A stretch of 64,000 nucleotides of DNA from Thauera chlorobenzoica (GTDB taxonomy: Bacteria > Pseudomonadota > Gammaproteobacteria > Burkholderiales > Rhodocyclaceae). Position 1 is the stretch's first letter. Each line of letters opens with the position of its first letter. Position numbers and translations under genes: made by a program. This document shows positions 37,401 through 45,679 of this stretch, piece by piece. The DNA lies in assembly GCF_001922305.1 (NCBI RefSeq), contig NZ_CP018839.1:1488001-1552000 (forward strand), read 5' to 3'. Below the pieces are notes generated by a model. The model ran no database searches, was not told the DNA's origin, and was given only the letters and a program-made list of their open reading frames with translations.

Positions 37401-37677
37401 CACCCTTACCGCCTACGTCATCGGCCCCGACGCGGCCGGCTACCGCTTCACCTCGGGGCTGCCGGTGCAGATCCTGAAGTCGATGGGGCCGCTGCTGCTG
37501 CCTCATCTCGAGCCCACGGCAGGGCCCGCCTGCCTGCCGCCGCCACTGCAGGTGCCCGCCGGGGATGCGGCGGTGGTGAGGGCAGCCGCTGCGCAGGCAG
37601 CCGGCGGCAGCGTTGCGGCGGGCGCTGTCCCGGCGGTCGAGGGGGCGCGGATCGCCCACGGGCGTATCGTGCGCTGA
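34486..37677 (+). CDS. Class A penicillin-binding protein-like, divergent transglycosylase/transpeptidase
   Basis: 1063 residues. A Pro/Ala-rich cytoplasmic tail and one helix (about 28-52) anchor the protein in the inner membrane. The GT51 part has altered motifs: ENRDLLDPSRPTLNPAVDW in place of ED-R-F--H, then GGSTLATQIEKY and RRLVLDYLNTVPL. The transpeptidase half has the serine motif STAK at 513-516, a SINLPF motif, and KTG at 938-940. It should polymerise and cross-link peptidoglycan in the periplasm. It is larger than usual class A enzymes (about 800), mainly from inserts between the two domains. It ends convergently with a LysR gene, 57 bases apart, with a run of nine G (37709-37717) between. 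Confidence 0.8.
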   Translation: MPTSSPPRPNSPPPPAAAAPPAARRRLPSLLGAVVLVLVLVILVAWGVLLAHELSTSRLQAREIARYAARLDYARMAGPSTAIRFPAHGPFDQRLGYTELPRFAERLQARGFALTEQVRFSPALMDYTDRGLFPPYREKTRAGLDVLDCRGERQYGFRYPYRGYADFEAVPAVVVDALLFIENRDLLDPSRPTLNPAVDWARFARAALGQLGRMVDADLDAPGGSTLATQIEKYRHSPGGITADAREKLRQMASASVRAYREGEHTLAARRRLVLDYLNTVPLSAAPGHGEVNGLGDGLWVWFGADFAHVNALLAAPADEGEQRLAQGQALRQVVALMIAHRRPSWYLADGREELARSTDAHLRLLAGAGLIGPALRDAALGQPLRFRDLAADPALVPAQPGKGTTAVRTRLAGLLDTSLYALDRLDAELASTLHGGLQQAVSAYLGRLSEAEFARSQGLIGERLLHPATLDAVRYSFTLVERTAGGNRVRVQTDTTDQPLDINEGSKLELGSTAKLRVLATYLELVAELHARLAPLDAAALRRVNIDTHDRLTRWAVEHLAAATDRSLPAMLEAALERRFSANPGERFFTGGGVHVFGNFNDTDNGRVPTVREALQASINLPFVRLMREIVRHTMYQVPGSTARLLEDRQDPRREEYLARFADREGRTFLSRFWRKYQDKGAEEARSMLLDGLRPGDDRLAAVFRYLEPEAPPAALAAFLAARVDGPPPTAARLAQLYARHAPEAFDLPDRGYVARVHPLELWLVGYLLQHPEATFADAVAASADERQAVYRWLFRTRIKGAQDSRIFTMLEVEAFLEIHRRWARLGYPFGHLVPSLATALGSSGDRPGALAELMGIIANDGLRLPTRRIDTVRFAADTPYETAFAVRPAEGERVMAVEVAQALRHALSDVVESGTARRLAGSFRLADGSALALGGKTGTGDNRIVVRGRPGLALNRTATFVFYLGPRHFGTLTAYVIGPDAAGYRFTSGLPVQILKSMGPLLLPHLEPTAGPACLPPPLQVPAGDAAVVRAAAAQAAGGSVAAGAVPAVEGARIAHGRIVR

Positions 37678-37734
37678 GCGCCGCGGCGAACGCCCCCGCC
37701 GCCGCGACGGGGGGGGGCGCAGAAGGGGCCGGGC

Positions 37735-38664
37735 TCAGTGGCGCGCGGCGGCGAGGCGGGTCTGCGCCGCCCGGTTCAGTTCCGGTGCGCGCTCCTGCAG
37801 GAAGCGCAGGAAGGCGTCGGCGAGCGGTGTCAGGCGCTTGCCGCTGGGGTGGACCATCTGCCAGTGGGTGAGCACCGGGGTGTCCTCGACCCGCAGCACG
37901 GCGATGCCTTCGTCCACCGCATGGGCGAGGGCGTGCGCCGACAGCAGCGACAGCCCCAGTCCGCCCGCCACCGCCTGCTTGACCGCTTCGTTGCTGCCCA
38001 GCTCGAGGCGCGGGCGCAGCGCCAGGCCGCGCCCGGCGAAGAAGTGCTCGGCGGCCTGGCGGGTGCCCGAGCCGGGCTCGCGGAGGACGAACTCCTCGCC
38101 GGCGAGTTCGGCGATCGGCACCGCCGCGCGGGCGGCCAGCGGATGGTCGGCGGCGGCGATCACCACCAGCGGGTTGGCGAGGAAGGGGGTGGCGACCACC
38201 GGCGGCGCTTCGGGCGGGCGGCTCATGATGTAGAGGTCGTCGCGGTTGTCGGCGAGGCGGCGGATCACCGCGCCGCGGTTGAGCACCACCAGCGACACCT
38301 CGACCGCAGGGCGTTCGCGGCGGAAATCGCCGAGCAGGCGGGGAATGAAGGTCTCCGCGGTGCTCACCACCGCCAGGCGCAGCCGGCCGACGACGTCGCC
38401 GCGCAGCTGGGCGAGGGTTTCGTCGAGGTTTTCCAGCTCCTGTTCGATCCGCAGCGCGGTGTCGACCACCGCGTCCCCGGCGGCGGTCAGGTGCAGGCGG
38501 CGGCCGACGCGCTCGAACAGCGGCAGCCCGACCTGGTCGGCGAGCTGGCGCAACTGCGCCGACAGCGTCGGCTGGGCCAGGTGCAGGCGCTGGGCGGCGC
38601 GTGACACGCCGCCTTCGCGGGAGACGGCAAGCAGCAGGCGGAGCTGATGGAAGGTCAGGCGCAT
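37735..38664 (-). CDS. LysR-family regulator, CbbR/CmpR-like
   Basis: 309 residues. The winged helix-turn-helix is at 1-65 (FHQLRLLLAVSREGGVSRAAQRLHLAQPTLSAQLRQL) and the co-inducer domain covers about 90-295. DDLYIMSRPPE, LREPGSGTRQAAEHFF and ELGSNEAVKQAVAGGLGLSLLS match the CbbR/CmpR branch that controls carbon-dioxide fixation and bicarbonate uptake genes. It faces a bicarbonate-transporter gene across a 238-base region with an AT-rich palindrome, the normal arrangement for a LysR regulator and its target. CGGAG precedes the ATG. Confidence 0.88.
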   Translation of the reverse strand: MRLTFHQLRLLLAVSREGGVSRAAQRLHLAQPTLSAQLRQLADQVGLPLFERVGRRLHLTAAGDAVVDTALRIEQELENLDETLAQLRGDVVGRLRLAVVSTAETFIPRLLGDFRRERPAVEVSLVVLNRGAVIRRLADNRDDLYIMSRPPEAPPVVATPFLANPLVVIAAADHPLAARAAVPIAELAGEEFVLREPGSGTRQAAEHFFAGRGLALRPRLELGSNEAVKQAVAGGLGLSLLSAHALAHAVDEGIAVLRVEDTPVLTHWQMVHPSGKRLTPLADAFLRFLQERAPELNRAAQTRLAAARH

Positions 38665-38745
38665 GGCGGTGAGCTCCGGGTGATCGGGCGGGCGGCGAGG
38701 GGGCGGCGTGCATGGGGCTTGAGGAAGGCCGTGGAATAAGATTCC

Positions 38746-38765
38746 ATATAGAGATATTTCTATAT
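38746..38765. promoter_or_regulatory. AT-rich inverted repeat, candidate LysR operator
   Basis: ATATAGA (38746-38752) and TCTATAT (38759-38765) are perfect 7-bp arms around GATATT. The repeat sits 81 bases before the LysR start and 137 before the transporter start, inside the most AT-rich stretch of the window (about 38733-38805), so it may overlap both promoters. Confidence 0.55.
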
Positions 38766-38902
38766 AAAACTAAAAAATAAATCATTTTTTTATATGTGTG
38801 TGCTGCGGCAGAATGCGTCCGCCTGAAGCCACCCGGCTTCGTCTCCTGTGAATGACTCCGCATGTGCGCCCCGGTGCGCATGCCTGGCCCGGAAAATACA
38901 CC

Positions 38903-39844
38903 ATGGTCGATGCCGTTCCCTTCTTCTTCGCCCTCGGCGCGGTCGCCTCGTTCGCACGCAGCGGCCTGCGCCTGCCGGGCGCGGTGTTCGAAACCTTGTC
39001 CATCTACCTGCTGCTGGCGATCGGCCTCAAAGGCGGGGTCGAGATCGCACGTTCGGAAAGCGCCACCCTGTGGCTCGATGCGCTGCTCGCGATCGGCCTT
39101 GGCGCGGTGATCCCGCTGCTGGTGTTCCCGCTCTTCCGGCTGCGCTTCGGCCGCGCCGACGCGGCCTCGCTGGCAGCACACTACGGCTCGGTGAGCATCG
39201 TCACCTTCGCCGTCGGCGCGGCGGTGCTGGGTGGGCGCGGGATCGAGGTCGAAGGCCACCTCGCGCTGCTGGCGGCGCTGATGGAAGCGCCGGCGCTGAT
39301 CGTCGCCACCCTGATCGCCCGCTGGGGGGTGAAGTCGGCCGATGGCCGCTCCGCCGCCGGCGCGCTGGTGCACGAGGTGTTCGCCAACAAGAGCGTGCTG
39401 CTGCTCGGCGGCGGCATCCTGATCGGCTGGCTCGCCGGCCCGGGAGGGGTCGAGCCGCTGTCGCCGCTGTTCGTCGATCTGTTCAAGGGCGCGCTGTGCC
39501 TGTTCCTGCTCGAGATGGGGCTGATCGCCGCCGACCGCCTGCCCGACCTGCGCCGCGCCGGCTTCTTCCTGGTCGCCTGCGGGCTGGCCTTGCCGCCGCT
39601 GCTGGCGCTCGCCGGCTGGGGCGTGGCACAGGTGATGGGGCTGGGGGTGGGCGGCACGGTGCTGATGATGACGCTCGCCGGCAGCGCGTCCTACATCGCC
39701 GCCCCGACCGCGATGCGCATCGCCGTGCCCGAGGCCAACCCGGCGCTCGGGGTGGCGGCGGCGCTGGCGCTGACCTTCCCCTTCAACCTGCTGCTTGGGA
39801 TTCCGCTGTACCTGTGGTGGGCGCAGACGATGGCGGCGGGCTGA
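38903..39844 (+). CDS. SbtA-like sodium-dependent bicarbonate transporter
   Basis: 313 residues with about ten helices in two inverted halves. Landmarks: FFFALGAVASFARSGLRLPGAVFETLSIYLLLAIGLKGGVEI at the start, AAHYGSVSIVTFAVG in the middle, LFLLEMGLIAADRL, and TLAGSASYIAAPTAMRIAVPEANP near the end, all of the SbtA (DUF897) family. SbtA proteins import bicarbonate with sodium. The facing CbbR/CmpR-like regulator supports a role in inorganic carbon supply, but no carboxylase gene is in the window. I prefer the ATG at 38903; an earlier in-frame start at 38852 adds a non-conserved tail. The last 62 bases overlap the MFS gene on the other strand. Confidence 0.85.
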   Translation: MVDAVPFFFALGAVASFARSGLRLPGAVFETLSIYLLLAIGLKGGVEIARSESATLWLDALLAIGLGAVIPLLVFPLFRLRFGRADAASLAAHYGSVSIVTFAVGAAVLGGRGIEVEGHLALLAALMEAPALIVATLIARWGVKSADGRSAAGALVHEVFANKSVLLLGGGILIGWLAGPGGVEPLSPLFVDLFKGALCLFLLEMGLIAADRLPDLRRAGFFLVACGLALPPLLALAGWGVAQVMGLGVGGTVLMMTLAGSASYIAAPTAMRIAVPEANPALGVAAALALTFPFNLLLGIPLYLWWAQTMAAG

Positions 39845-41144
39845 GGGGGGCGCCGGTGCGCGCCGGCCCGGGGCCGGCTGCAGCCGCGTCGTCCCCGGAG
39901 TGGGCTCCTGCCGCGGTGGTCGTGGTGTCGTCGGCCGAAACCATTTCGAGCACGGTGGCCGAAGTGCGCATCATCGGGGTGAAGTGCGCGGGTGCATCGA
40001 CGATTTCGTCGCGGGTATTGCGGTACAGGCTGAGCGTGAACAGGGCCAGCGGGACGAAGGCGAGGCCCAGGTGCAGCGGCAACGCGACCGCACCGAGGCC
40101 GTCCATCAGCGTGCCGGCGACGAGGGGGCCGAGGGCAGCGCCGACTCCGTGCAGGAACAGGACGCCGGTGTTGCCGGCAAGGATTTCATCCTGGTGGAGG
40201 TGGTCGACGAGGTGGGCGACGACGATCGGGTAAACCGCGAAAGCCATGCCGCCGAACAGGAACAGCCCGGCCAGTGGAACGTGCTCGATGTGCCCGAAGG
40301 CGGCGACCGCGAGCCCCGCCAGCACGGCGCCGACGGCGGCGATGCCGAGCGCCAGGCGGCGGTCGCCGGCATCGGACAGGCGCCCCATCGGCCATTGCAG
40401 CAGGGCGCCGCCGACGATTGCGCTGGTCATCAGCGCGGCGATCCCGGCGGCGTCGAGGCCGATGCGCTCGCCATAGACCGGGGTCAGGCTCCAGAACGCG
40501 CCCATCGACAGCCCGGAAGACAGCGCACCGACCAGGGCGGCCGGTGCGGCACGCCGGATCAGGCGCAGGTCCAGGCGTGGGCGGGCGCCGATCTGCGGCT
40601 GCGGAAAGCGTGTCATCGTCACCGGCAGCAGCGATGCGCAGACGAAGATCGCCGCCACCGCGAACAACGTGAATGCAGCCGCACTGCCCAGGCGCAGCAA
40701 CTGCTGGGCACCGGCGAGCGCGGCGAGATTGACCACCATGTAGATGGCGAACACCTGGCCGCGGCGCTCGGGTGCGGTCTGGTCGTTGAGCCAGCTTTCG
40801 ATCACCGCGTAGAAACCGACCAGGCCGACCCCGGTGATGACCCGCAACACCATCCAGAATACGGCTTCGACGATCAGCGCATGGAGCAGGATGCAGCTCG
40901 CGACCGCCGCGCCGAAGAAGGCGAAGGCGCGGATGTGGCCCATGCGCCGGATCAGCTGCGGCGCGATGAAGGTGCCGAGAAAGAAGCCGAGGAAGTAGGT
41001 GGAGCCGATCAGGCCCAGCGTGGTGTCGGAAAACCCTTCCAGGCTTCCGCGCAGGGCGATGGTGGTGCTGAGCAGGCCGGAGCCGAGCAGCAACAGGGCG
41101 ATGCCGGCGAGCAGGGCGCCGATGGGGAGGATCATGGGCAGCAT
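39783..41144 (-). CDS. Major facilitator superfamily transporter
   Basis: 453 residues with twelve helices (about 1-395). The motifs are SDTTLGLIGSTYFLGFFLGTFIAPQLIRRMGHIRAFAFFG and GVGLVGFYAVIESWLNDQTAPERRGQVFAIYMVVNLAALAG, resembling the YcaD-type family of unknown substrate. The last 50 or so residues are a Ser/Thr/Pro/Ala tail that crosses into the 3' end of the bicarbonate transporter gene on the opposite strand (39783-39844). The start is the ATG at 41144 with AGGAAG upstream; M4 at 41135 is an alternative. Confidence 0.87.
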   Translation of the reverse strand: MLPMILPIGALLAGIALLLLGSGLLSTTIALRGSLEGFSDTTLGLIGSTYFLGFFLGTFIAPQLIRRMGHIRAFAFFGAAVASCILLHALIVEAVFWMVLRVITGVGLVGFYAVIESWLNDQTAPERRGQVFAIYMVVNLAALAGAQQLLRLGSAAAFTLFAVAAIFVCASLLPVTMTRFPQPQIGARPRLDLRLIRRAAPAALVGALSSGLSMGAFWSLTPVYGERIGLDAAGIAALMTSAIVGGALLQWPMGRLSDAGDRRLALGIAAVGAVLAGLAVAAFGHIEHVPLAGLFLFGGMAFAVYPIVVAHLVDHLHQDEILAGNTGVLFLHGVGAALGPLVAGTLMDGLGAVALPLHLGLAFVPLALFTLSLYRNTRDEIVDAPAHFTPMMRTSATVLEMVSADDTTTTAAGAHSGDDAAAAGPGPARTGAPLSPPPSSAPTTGTAESQAAG

Positions 41145-41483
41145 GGGCGGGGGGCTTCCTGTCCGCCCCGGGTGAGGGGGGTCGGAAGCGTGTCGAAATC
41201 GTTTTGTGCAAACAGTCTATCACTCGTCCCCGCCGGCAGTGGCGCTGCCGCCCGGCGCCCGCGGTGGGGGCGGCAAGCGCGGCAGCGAGGGGGCAAATGT
41301 CACGGCGGGCGAGGGCGCTTCTTCCTTGGCGGACGCCTGTGTCCAGCACTATAAAAAAACATTCACGCTTTCAGTTCGAGGCGTTGCGCCATCAGCCCAG
41401 GCACCGTGTGCGGCCGCCGATGCTGCCGGCGCCGGCCGCTTCCTGGTGCACCAGGCGGGGCCGCTTGCGCAGGAGGAAAAATC
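41145..41483. other. Divergent intergenic region, MFS / subtilase
   Basis: 339 bases holding the two promoters. CTATAAAA at about 41349-41356 is a possible -10 region for the protease. Short frames inside (for example 41206-41496) have no recognisable similarity and run into the protease gene in another frame, so I treat them as noncoding. Confidence 0.4.
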
Positions 41484-43112
41484 ATGTCCGCAGTGAGATC
41501 TCTTGCCGTCTTCCTGGTCGGTGCCTGCCTGATCGCGGGCGCTGCTCCGCTCGCCGCCCAGGCGCCGGTCGGCGGGGGTGAGGCCGCCTCGCGTCCGCTG
41601 CCGCCACCGTTCGCACCGGATCAGGTGCTGGTTGCGTTCCGTCCCGGCCTGGCCGGGGCGGAGGTCGCACAGGCGCACGCCGCCGCCGGCGCCAGGGTGC
41701 TGAAGCGCTTCGCTGCCATCGGCGTCGAGCTGGTCGCGGTGCCGGCGGGGTCGGTGCAGGCGACGGTGGCCTTCTACCAGCGCAACCCGAACGTGCGCTA
41801 CGCCGAGCCCAACTATTACCGTCCGCTGGTCCTGCCCACCGAGGGCCGTGACCCGCCGGAGGCGCTCAATATCGATTACTTCACCCAGCAGTGGGGGCTG
41901 CACAATACCGGACAGGCGCTGTTCGATCCGGAGACGGGCGGCACAATGGCCGCCACCGCGGATGCCGACATCGACGCGCCCGAAGCGTGGGACCTGACGC
42001 GGGGCAGCGACACGGTGCGGATCGCGATCCTCGACAGCGGGGTCGAATGCACCCACGTCGATCTGGCGACCAAGTGCCTCGAGCAGAAGAACTTCACCGG
42101 CAGCAGCACCGCGGCCGACCTGATCGGCCACGGCACCCACGTCGCGGCGATCGCCGCGGCGGAGACCAACAACGGGATCGGCACCGCCGGCGTGGGCTGG
42201 AACGCGAAGTTCGGTTCGATCAAGGTGTGCTACGAATATCCCTACGAGTGGTATCCGATCCTCGGCATGTGCGAGGTCGCCGCTTCGGTCGACGGGCTGC
42301 TCTACGCCGCGGACAATGGCTATCACGTCGTCAACATGAGCTACGGCAGCGACCCCGACCCCTACTCGCCGTCGAACGCCGAGCGCGACGCGATCGCCTA
42401 TGCCTGGAGCAAGGGGCTGGTGCTGGTGGCGGCGGCAGGCAACGATTACGCGTCGAACCGCCACTACCCGGCGGCCTTTGCCGAAGTGATTTCGGTGGCC
42501 GCCACCGACCGCCACGACAACCTGGCCTATTTTTCCACCTTCGACAAAAACTGGGTTTCGGTCGCCGCGCCCGGCCACCAGATCCTGTCGGCCTATCCGA
42601 ACGCGGGCTGCGGAATCGCCGCCGATGATCCGGAAGGCTGCTACAACTGGCTGTCGGGGACGTCGATGGCGGCTCCCCACGTGGCCGGGGTGGCGGCGCT
42701 GGTGCGCGCCTCCAACCCCGGCCTGAGCAATGCCGAGGTGCGCAGCCGGATCGAGAACGGGGCGGACGCAAGCGGCGCGCTCGGGCAGAACTTCCGCGCC
42801 TGGGTGAAATACGGCCGGGTCAATGCCCACCGCGCGCTCGGGGCCGGCACCGAACCCCCGCCGCCGCCGTCCCAGATCAGCCTGTCGGCCACCGGCAGCA
42901 AGGTCAAGGGCGTGCAGCAGGTCGATCTGCAATGGAGCGGAGCGGGCACCGCGGTCGATATCTGGCGTAATGGGGGGACGATCGCCACGAATGAAGCCAA
43001 CGACGGCGCGTACCGCGACGCGATCGGCCAGAAAGGGGCGGGCACTTATACCTACCGGGTCTGCGAAACCGGCACCACGGTGTGCTCGAACGAGGCCACG
43101 GTGAGCTTCTGA
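41484..43112 (+). CDS. Secreted subtilisin-like serine protease (S8)
   Basis: 542 residues. Signal peptide about 1-26 (ending APLAAQA), an I9-like propeptide region (about 40-120; QVLVAFRPGLAGAEVAQAHAAAGA, YAEPNY), then the catalytic domain with Asp (AILDSGVECTH, DSG instead of the common DTG), His (GHGTHVAAIAA), the oxyanion Asn (AAAGNDYA) and Ser (GTSMAAPHVAG). A Pro-rich hinge near residue 453 leads to a small C-terminal beta domain (VDLQWSGAGTAVDIWRNG, YTYRVCETGTTVCSNEAT), Ig/FN3-like. Six or more cysteines suggest periplasmic or secreted folding. AGGAGG is seven bases before the ATG. Thermitase-like; role unknown. Confidence 0.92.
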   Translation: MSAVRSLAVFLVGACLIAGAAPLAAQAPVGGGEAASRPLPPPFAPDQVLVAFRPGLAGAEVAQAHAAAGARVLKRFAAIGVELVAVPAGSVQATVAFYQRNPNVRYAEPNYYRPLVLPTEGRDPPEALNIDYFTQQWGLHNTGQALFDPETGGTMAATADADIDAPEAWDLTRGSDTVRIAILDSGVECTHVDLATKCLEQKNFTGSSTAADLIGHGTHVAAIAAAETNNGIGTAGVGWNAKFGSIKVCYEYPYEWYPILGMCEVAASVDGLLYAADNGYHVVNMSYGSDPDPYSPSNAERDAIAYAWSKGLVLVAAAGNDYASNRHYPAAFAEVISVAATDRHDNLAYFSTFDKNWVSVAAPGHQILSAYPNAGCGIAADDPEGCYNWLSGTSMAAPHVAGVAALVRASNPGLSNAEVRSRIENGADASGALGQNFRAWVKYGRVNAHRALGAGTEPPPPPSQISLSATGSKVKGVQQVDLQWSGAGTAVDIWRNGGTIATNEANDGAYRDAIGQKGAGTYTYRVCETGTTVCSNEATVSF

Positions 43113-43287
43113 GTATCCCGGCCGCGCCCGGCAGCGGAGGGCGCCCGGGAAGGGAACAAGAGGGCGGGAGCGCTGTTCCGGAAGGGCTTCGGCGAGCGGG
43201 CGGGCGGGTGTGCTTGCCTTCGGCGGCGCGCCGGCCTATGTTCACACGCCTTCGATGTCCAACCCGCCCGGCAGGAGGCGTTCGCTT

Positions 43288-43755
43288 GTGTCCCCACCGT
43301 CCCCGAAGCTGCGCTCCTGGCGCGACCGCCTGCGCCAGATTGCCCTGTTCGAGCTCGGCGGCCTGGTGCTGGTGACGCCGCCCTTCGCCTGGCTGAGCGG
43401 CACGCCGCCGCTCGAGTCGGCCGCGCTGCTGGCGCTGCTGGCGCTGGTCGCGGCGCTGTGGAACGGCGCTTTCAATACCGGCTTCGACTGGATGGAAGGC
43501 CGTCTCACCGGGCGCAGCGCCGACCGGCGGCCGCTGCGTCTGCGCTGCGTGCACGCCGCGCTGTTCGAGGGCGGGCTGCTGCTGATCACGCTGCCGGTGA
43601 TCGTGTTGTGGACCGGCATGGGCTGGGTCGAGGCCCTGGTCGCCGACGTCGCTCTGGCGATCGCGTACACGATCTATGCGCTGCTGTTCAACATCGGCTA
43701 TGACCGCCTGTTCCCGATCGCGCAGACCGCGGCCCGGGCGTGCGCCGGACGATGA
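43288..43755 (+). CDS. PACE-family multidrug/biocide efflux transporter
   Basis: 155 residues, four helices in two tandem BTP units (about 25-75 and 100-145), the chlorhexidine-efflux (AceI-like) family. Motifs include [54 protein letters not shown] and [14 protein letters not shown], all family signatures. I take the GTG at 43288 with GCAGGAGG nine bases upstream over an ATG at 43255 that lacks one. It overlaps murB by 4 bases (ATGA). Inner membrane, proton-driven by homology. Confidence 0.9.
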   Translation: MSPPSPKLRSWRDRLRQIALFELGGLVLVTPPFAWLSGTPPLESAALLALLALVAALWNGAFNTGFDWMEGRLTGRSADRRPLRLRCVHAALFEGGLLLITLPVIVLWTGMGWVEALVADVALAIAYTIYALLFNIGYDRLFPIAQTAARACAGR

Positions 43756-44780
43756 GCACGCCCGGGCCGGACACCCTGTTCGACGCCGATCTCGGCGCGC
43801 TCAACAGCTTTCGCCTGCCGGCGCGGGCGGCGCGCCTGCTGCGCCTGCGCTCGCTCGATCGGCTCGATGCGCTGATCGCCACGCCGGGCTGGGCCGCTAT
43901 CCCGCGTCTGGTGCTGGGTGGGGGCAGCAACCTGGTGTTCACCGGCGATTTCGCCGGGACGGTGCTGAAGGTCGAGATCGACGGCCGCCGCCTGGTGGAC
44001 GCGACGGCCGAGGCCTGGATCGTCGAGGCCGGTGCGGGCGAATCCTGGCACGATTTCGTGTGCTGGACGCTGGAGCGGGGCTGGCCCGGACTGGAAAACC
44101 TGGCGCTGATTCCGGGCACGGTGGGGGCGGCGCCGATCCAGAATATCGGCGCCTACGGGCTGGAACTCGCCGAGCGTTTCGACTCGCTCGACGCGGTGGA
44201 CCTGGAGTCCGGCGCGCGCCGCGTATTCACGCTGCGGGACTGTGCTTTCGGCTATCGCGACAGCGTGTTCAAGCGCGCGCCGGGACGCTGGCTGGTGAGC
44301 GCGGTGCGCTTTCGCCTGCCGCGGCGCTGGCAGCCGGTGACCCGCTACGCCGAGCTTGCCCGCGAACTGGAGGCGCGCGGGCTTGCCGACCCTTCCGCGC
44401 GCGAGATCTCCGAGGCGGTGAGCGCGATCCGTTGCCGCAAGCTGCCCGACCCCGCCGTTCTCGGCAACGCCGGCAGCTTCTTCAAGAACCCGCTGGTGGA
44501 AGCGGCGCAGTGCGCCCGCCTGCTCGCCGCCCACCCGACGATGCCGCACTACGTTCAGGCCGACGGCCGGGAAAAGCTCGCCGCCGGCTGGCTGATCGAG
44601 CAGTCCGGCTGGAAGGGACGCGACCTCGGCCCGGTCGGCTGCTTCGAGCGCCAGGCGCTGGTGCTGGTCAATCGCGGCGGCGCCACCGGCGCCGACGTGG
44701 TGCGCATCGCGCGGGCGATCGTCGCCGATGTCGAGGCGCGCTTCGGTGTGCGCCTGGAGCCCGAGCCGGCCCTGCTCTGA
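43752..44780 (+). CDS. murB: UDP-N-acetylmuramate dehydrogenase
   Basis: 342 residues, type I MurB (E. coli-like). Reduces UDP-N-acetylglucosamine enolpyruvate to UDP-N-acetylmuramate with NADPH and FAD. FAD loop [48 protein letters not shown], and the catalytic serine in [10 protein letters not shown] are present, and the C-terminal [15 protein letters not shown] is typical. The ATG overlaps the stop of the PACE gene, an odd partner for cell-wall synthesis; coupling with a drug-efflux gene is probably positional. Confidence 0.95.
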   Translation: MSTPGPDTLFDADLGALNSFRLPARAARLLRLRSLDRLDALIATPGWAAIPRLVLGGGSNLVFTGDFAGTVLKVEIDGRRLVDATAEAWIVEAGAGESWHDFVCWTLERGWPGLENLALIPGTVGAAPIQNIGAYGLELAERFDSLDAVDLESGARRVFTLRDCAFGYRDSVFKRAPGRWLVSAVRFRLPRRWQPVTRYAELARELEARGLADPSAREISEAVSAIRCRKLPDPAVLGNAGSFFKNPLVEAAQCARLLAAHPTMPHYVQADGREKLAAGWLIEQSGWKGRDLGPVGCFERQALVLVNRGGATGADVVRIARAIVADVEARFGVRLEPEPALL

Positions 44781-44879
44781 AGCGGGGCGGGGGATGCAGC
44801 CAGATCACAATCGGCCCGGAACCGCAATACGGACTCCTCCCCCGTGGGCAGGCCTCCCCCGGCTACGTACAATTCCCCC

Positions 44880-45581
44880 ATGAGCCTGCCTGCTTCCGGG
44901 CCAGCCCCCGTCTGCCCGGTCTGTCTCGACGCCGCACCGCGCCTCTTCATCGAGGTGGGCGCGCGCGACTACCGGCGCTGCGTCCGTTGCGAAGCGACTT
45001 TCCTGCTGCCCGCGCAGCGCCCGCCAGTCGACGCCGAATGCGCCGAATACCTCCTCCACCGCAACGACCCGGCCGACCCCGGCTATCGCCGCTTTCTTGC
45101 CCGCCTCGCCGAGCCCCTGTGCGCCCGGCTCGCGCCGGCGAGCGCGGGGCTGGACTACGGCTGCGGACCCGGCCCGGCGCTGGCGGACATGCTGCGTGGC
45201 GTCGGCCACACCGTGCGCGTGTATGACCCGCTGTTCGCCCCCGATGCTGGCGTGCTGGCGCAGCGCTACGACTTCGTCACCTGTACCGAAGTGGTGGAGC
45301 ACTTCCACCACCCGGCCGCCGAGTTCGCCCGCCTCGACGCGCTGCTGCGTCCCGGTGGCTGGCTCGGGATCACGACCTGCTTCCAGACCGACGACGCCCG
45401 CTTCGCCGGCTGGCACTACCGGCGTGACCCGACCCATGTCGTGTTCTATCGTGAAAGCACGTTCCGCCACCTTGCCCGGCGCTTCGGCTGGCGGTGCCAC
45501 ATTCCGCGCAAGGATGTGGTGCTGATGCACAAGCCGGTGGCGCCCGGCCTTTTCTGCGGCCGGGTTCCGGCGCCGGAGTGA
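44880..45581 (+). CDS. Zinc-ribbon class I SAM methyltransferase
   Basis: 233 residues. The N-terminus has a CPVC..CVRC zinc ribbon (about 10-40) and the rest is a class I SAM-dependent methyltransferase (GLDYGCGPGPALADML, TCTEVVEHFHHP, LRPGGWLGITT). Such proteins methylate varied small molecules; the substrate cannot be inferred. The C-terminus RDPTHVVFYRESTFRHLARRFGW is common to the family. I chose the ATG at 44880, after the C-rich leader; an upstream in-frame start at 44844 is possible. Confidence 0.85.
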   Translation: MSLPASGPAPVCPVCLDAAPRLFIEVGARDYRRCVRCEATFLLPAQRPPVDAECAEYLLHRNDPADPGYRRFLARLAEPLCARLAPASAGLDYGCGPGPALADMLRGVGHTVRVYDPLFAPDAGVLAQRYDFVTCTEVVEHFHHPAAEFARLDALLRPGGWLGITTCFQTDDARFAGWHYRRDPTHVVFYRESTFRHLARRFGWRCHIPRKDVVLMHKPVAPGLFCGRVPAPE

Positions 45582-45679
45582 GTCGCGGTCGTGCGCGGCC
45601 CGCGCCGATCCAGTCCCGTCCCGTCGCCCCGCCGCCTCCCTTCATCCTCTTTTTCTTCCCGCCCCCACCGAGAGCCTCC

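Noticed and set aside
37709..37717. Run of nine G between the PBP and LysR genes
   Set aside because: It lies after both stop codons, so it cannot switch either frame. It is part of a G/C-run hairpin (CGCCCCC to GGGGGCG) that may end both transcripts but lacks a T tract.
34425..37871. Alternative 1148-codon frame overlapping the penicillin-binding protein gene
   Set aside because: Arg/Pro/Ala-rich composition, no domain; the 34486-37677 frame has transglycosylase and transpeptidase motifs.
41206..41496. 96-codon frame upstream of the subtilase
   Set aside because: Low-complexity composition, overlaps the protease signal peptide in another frame and has no ribosome-binding site.
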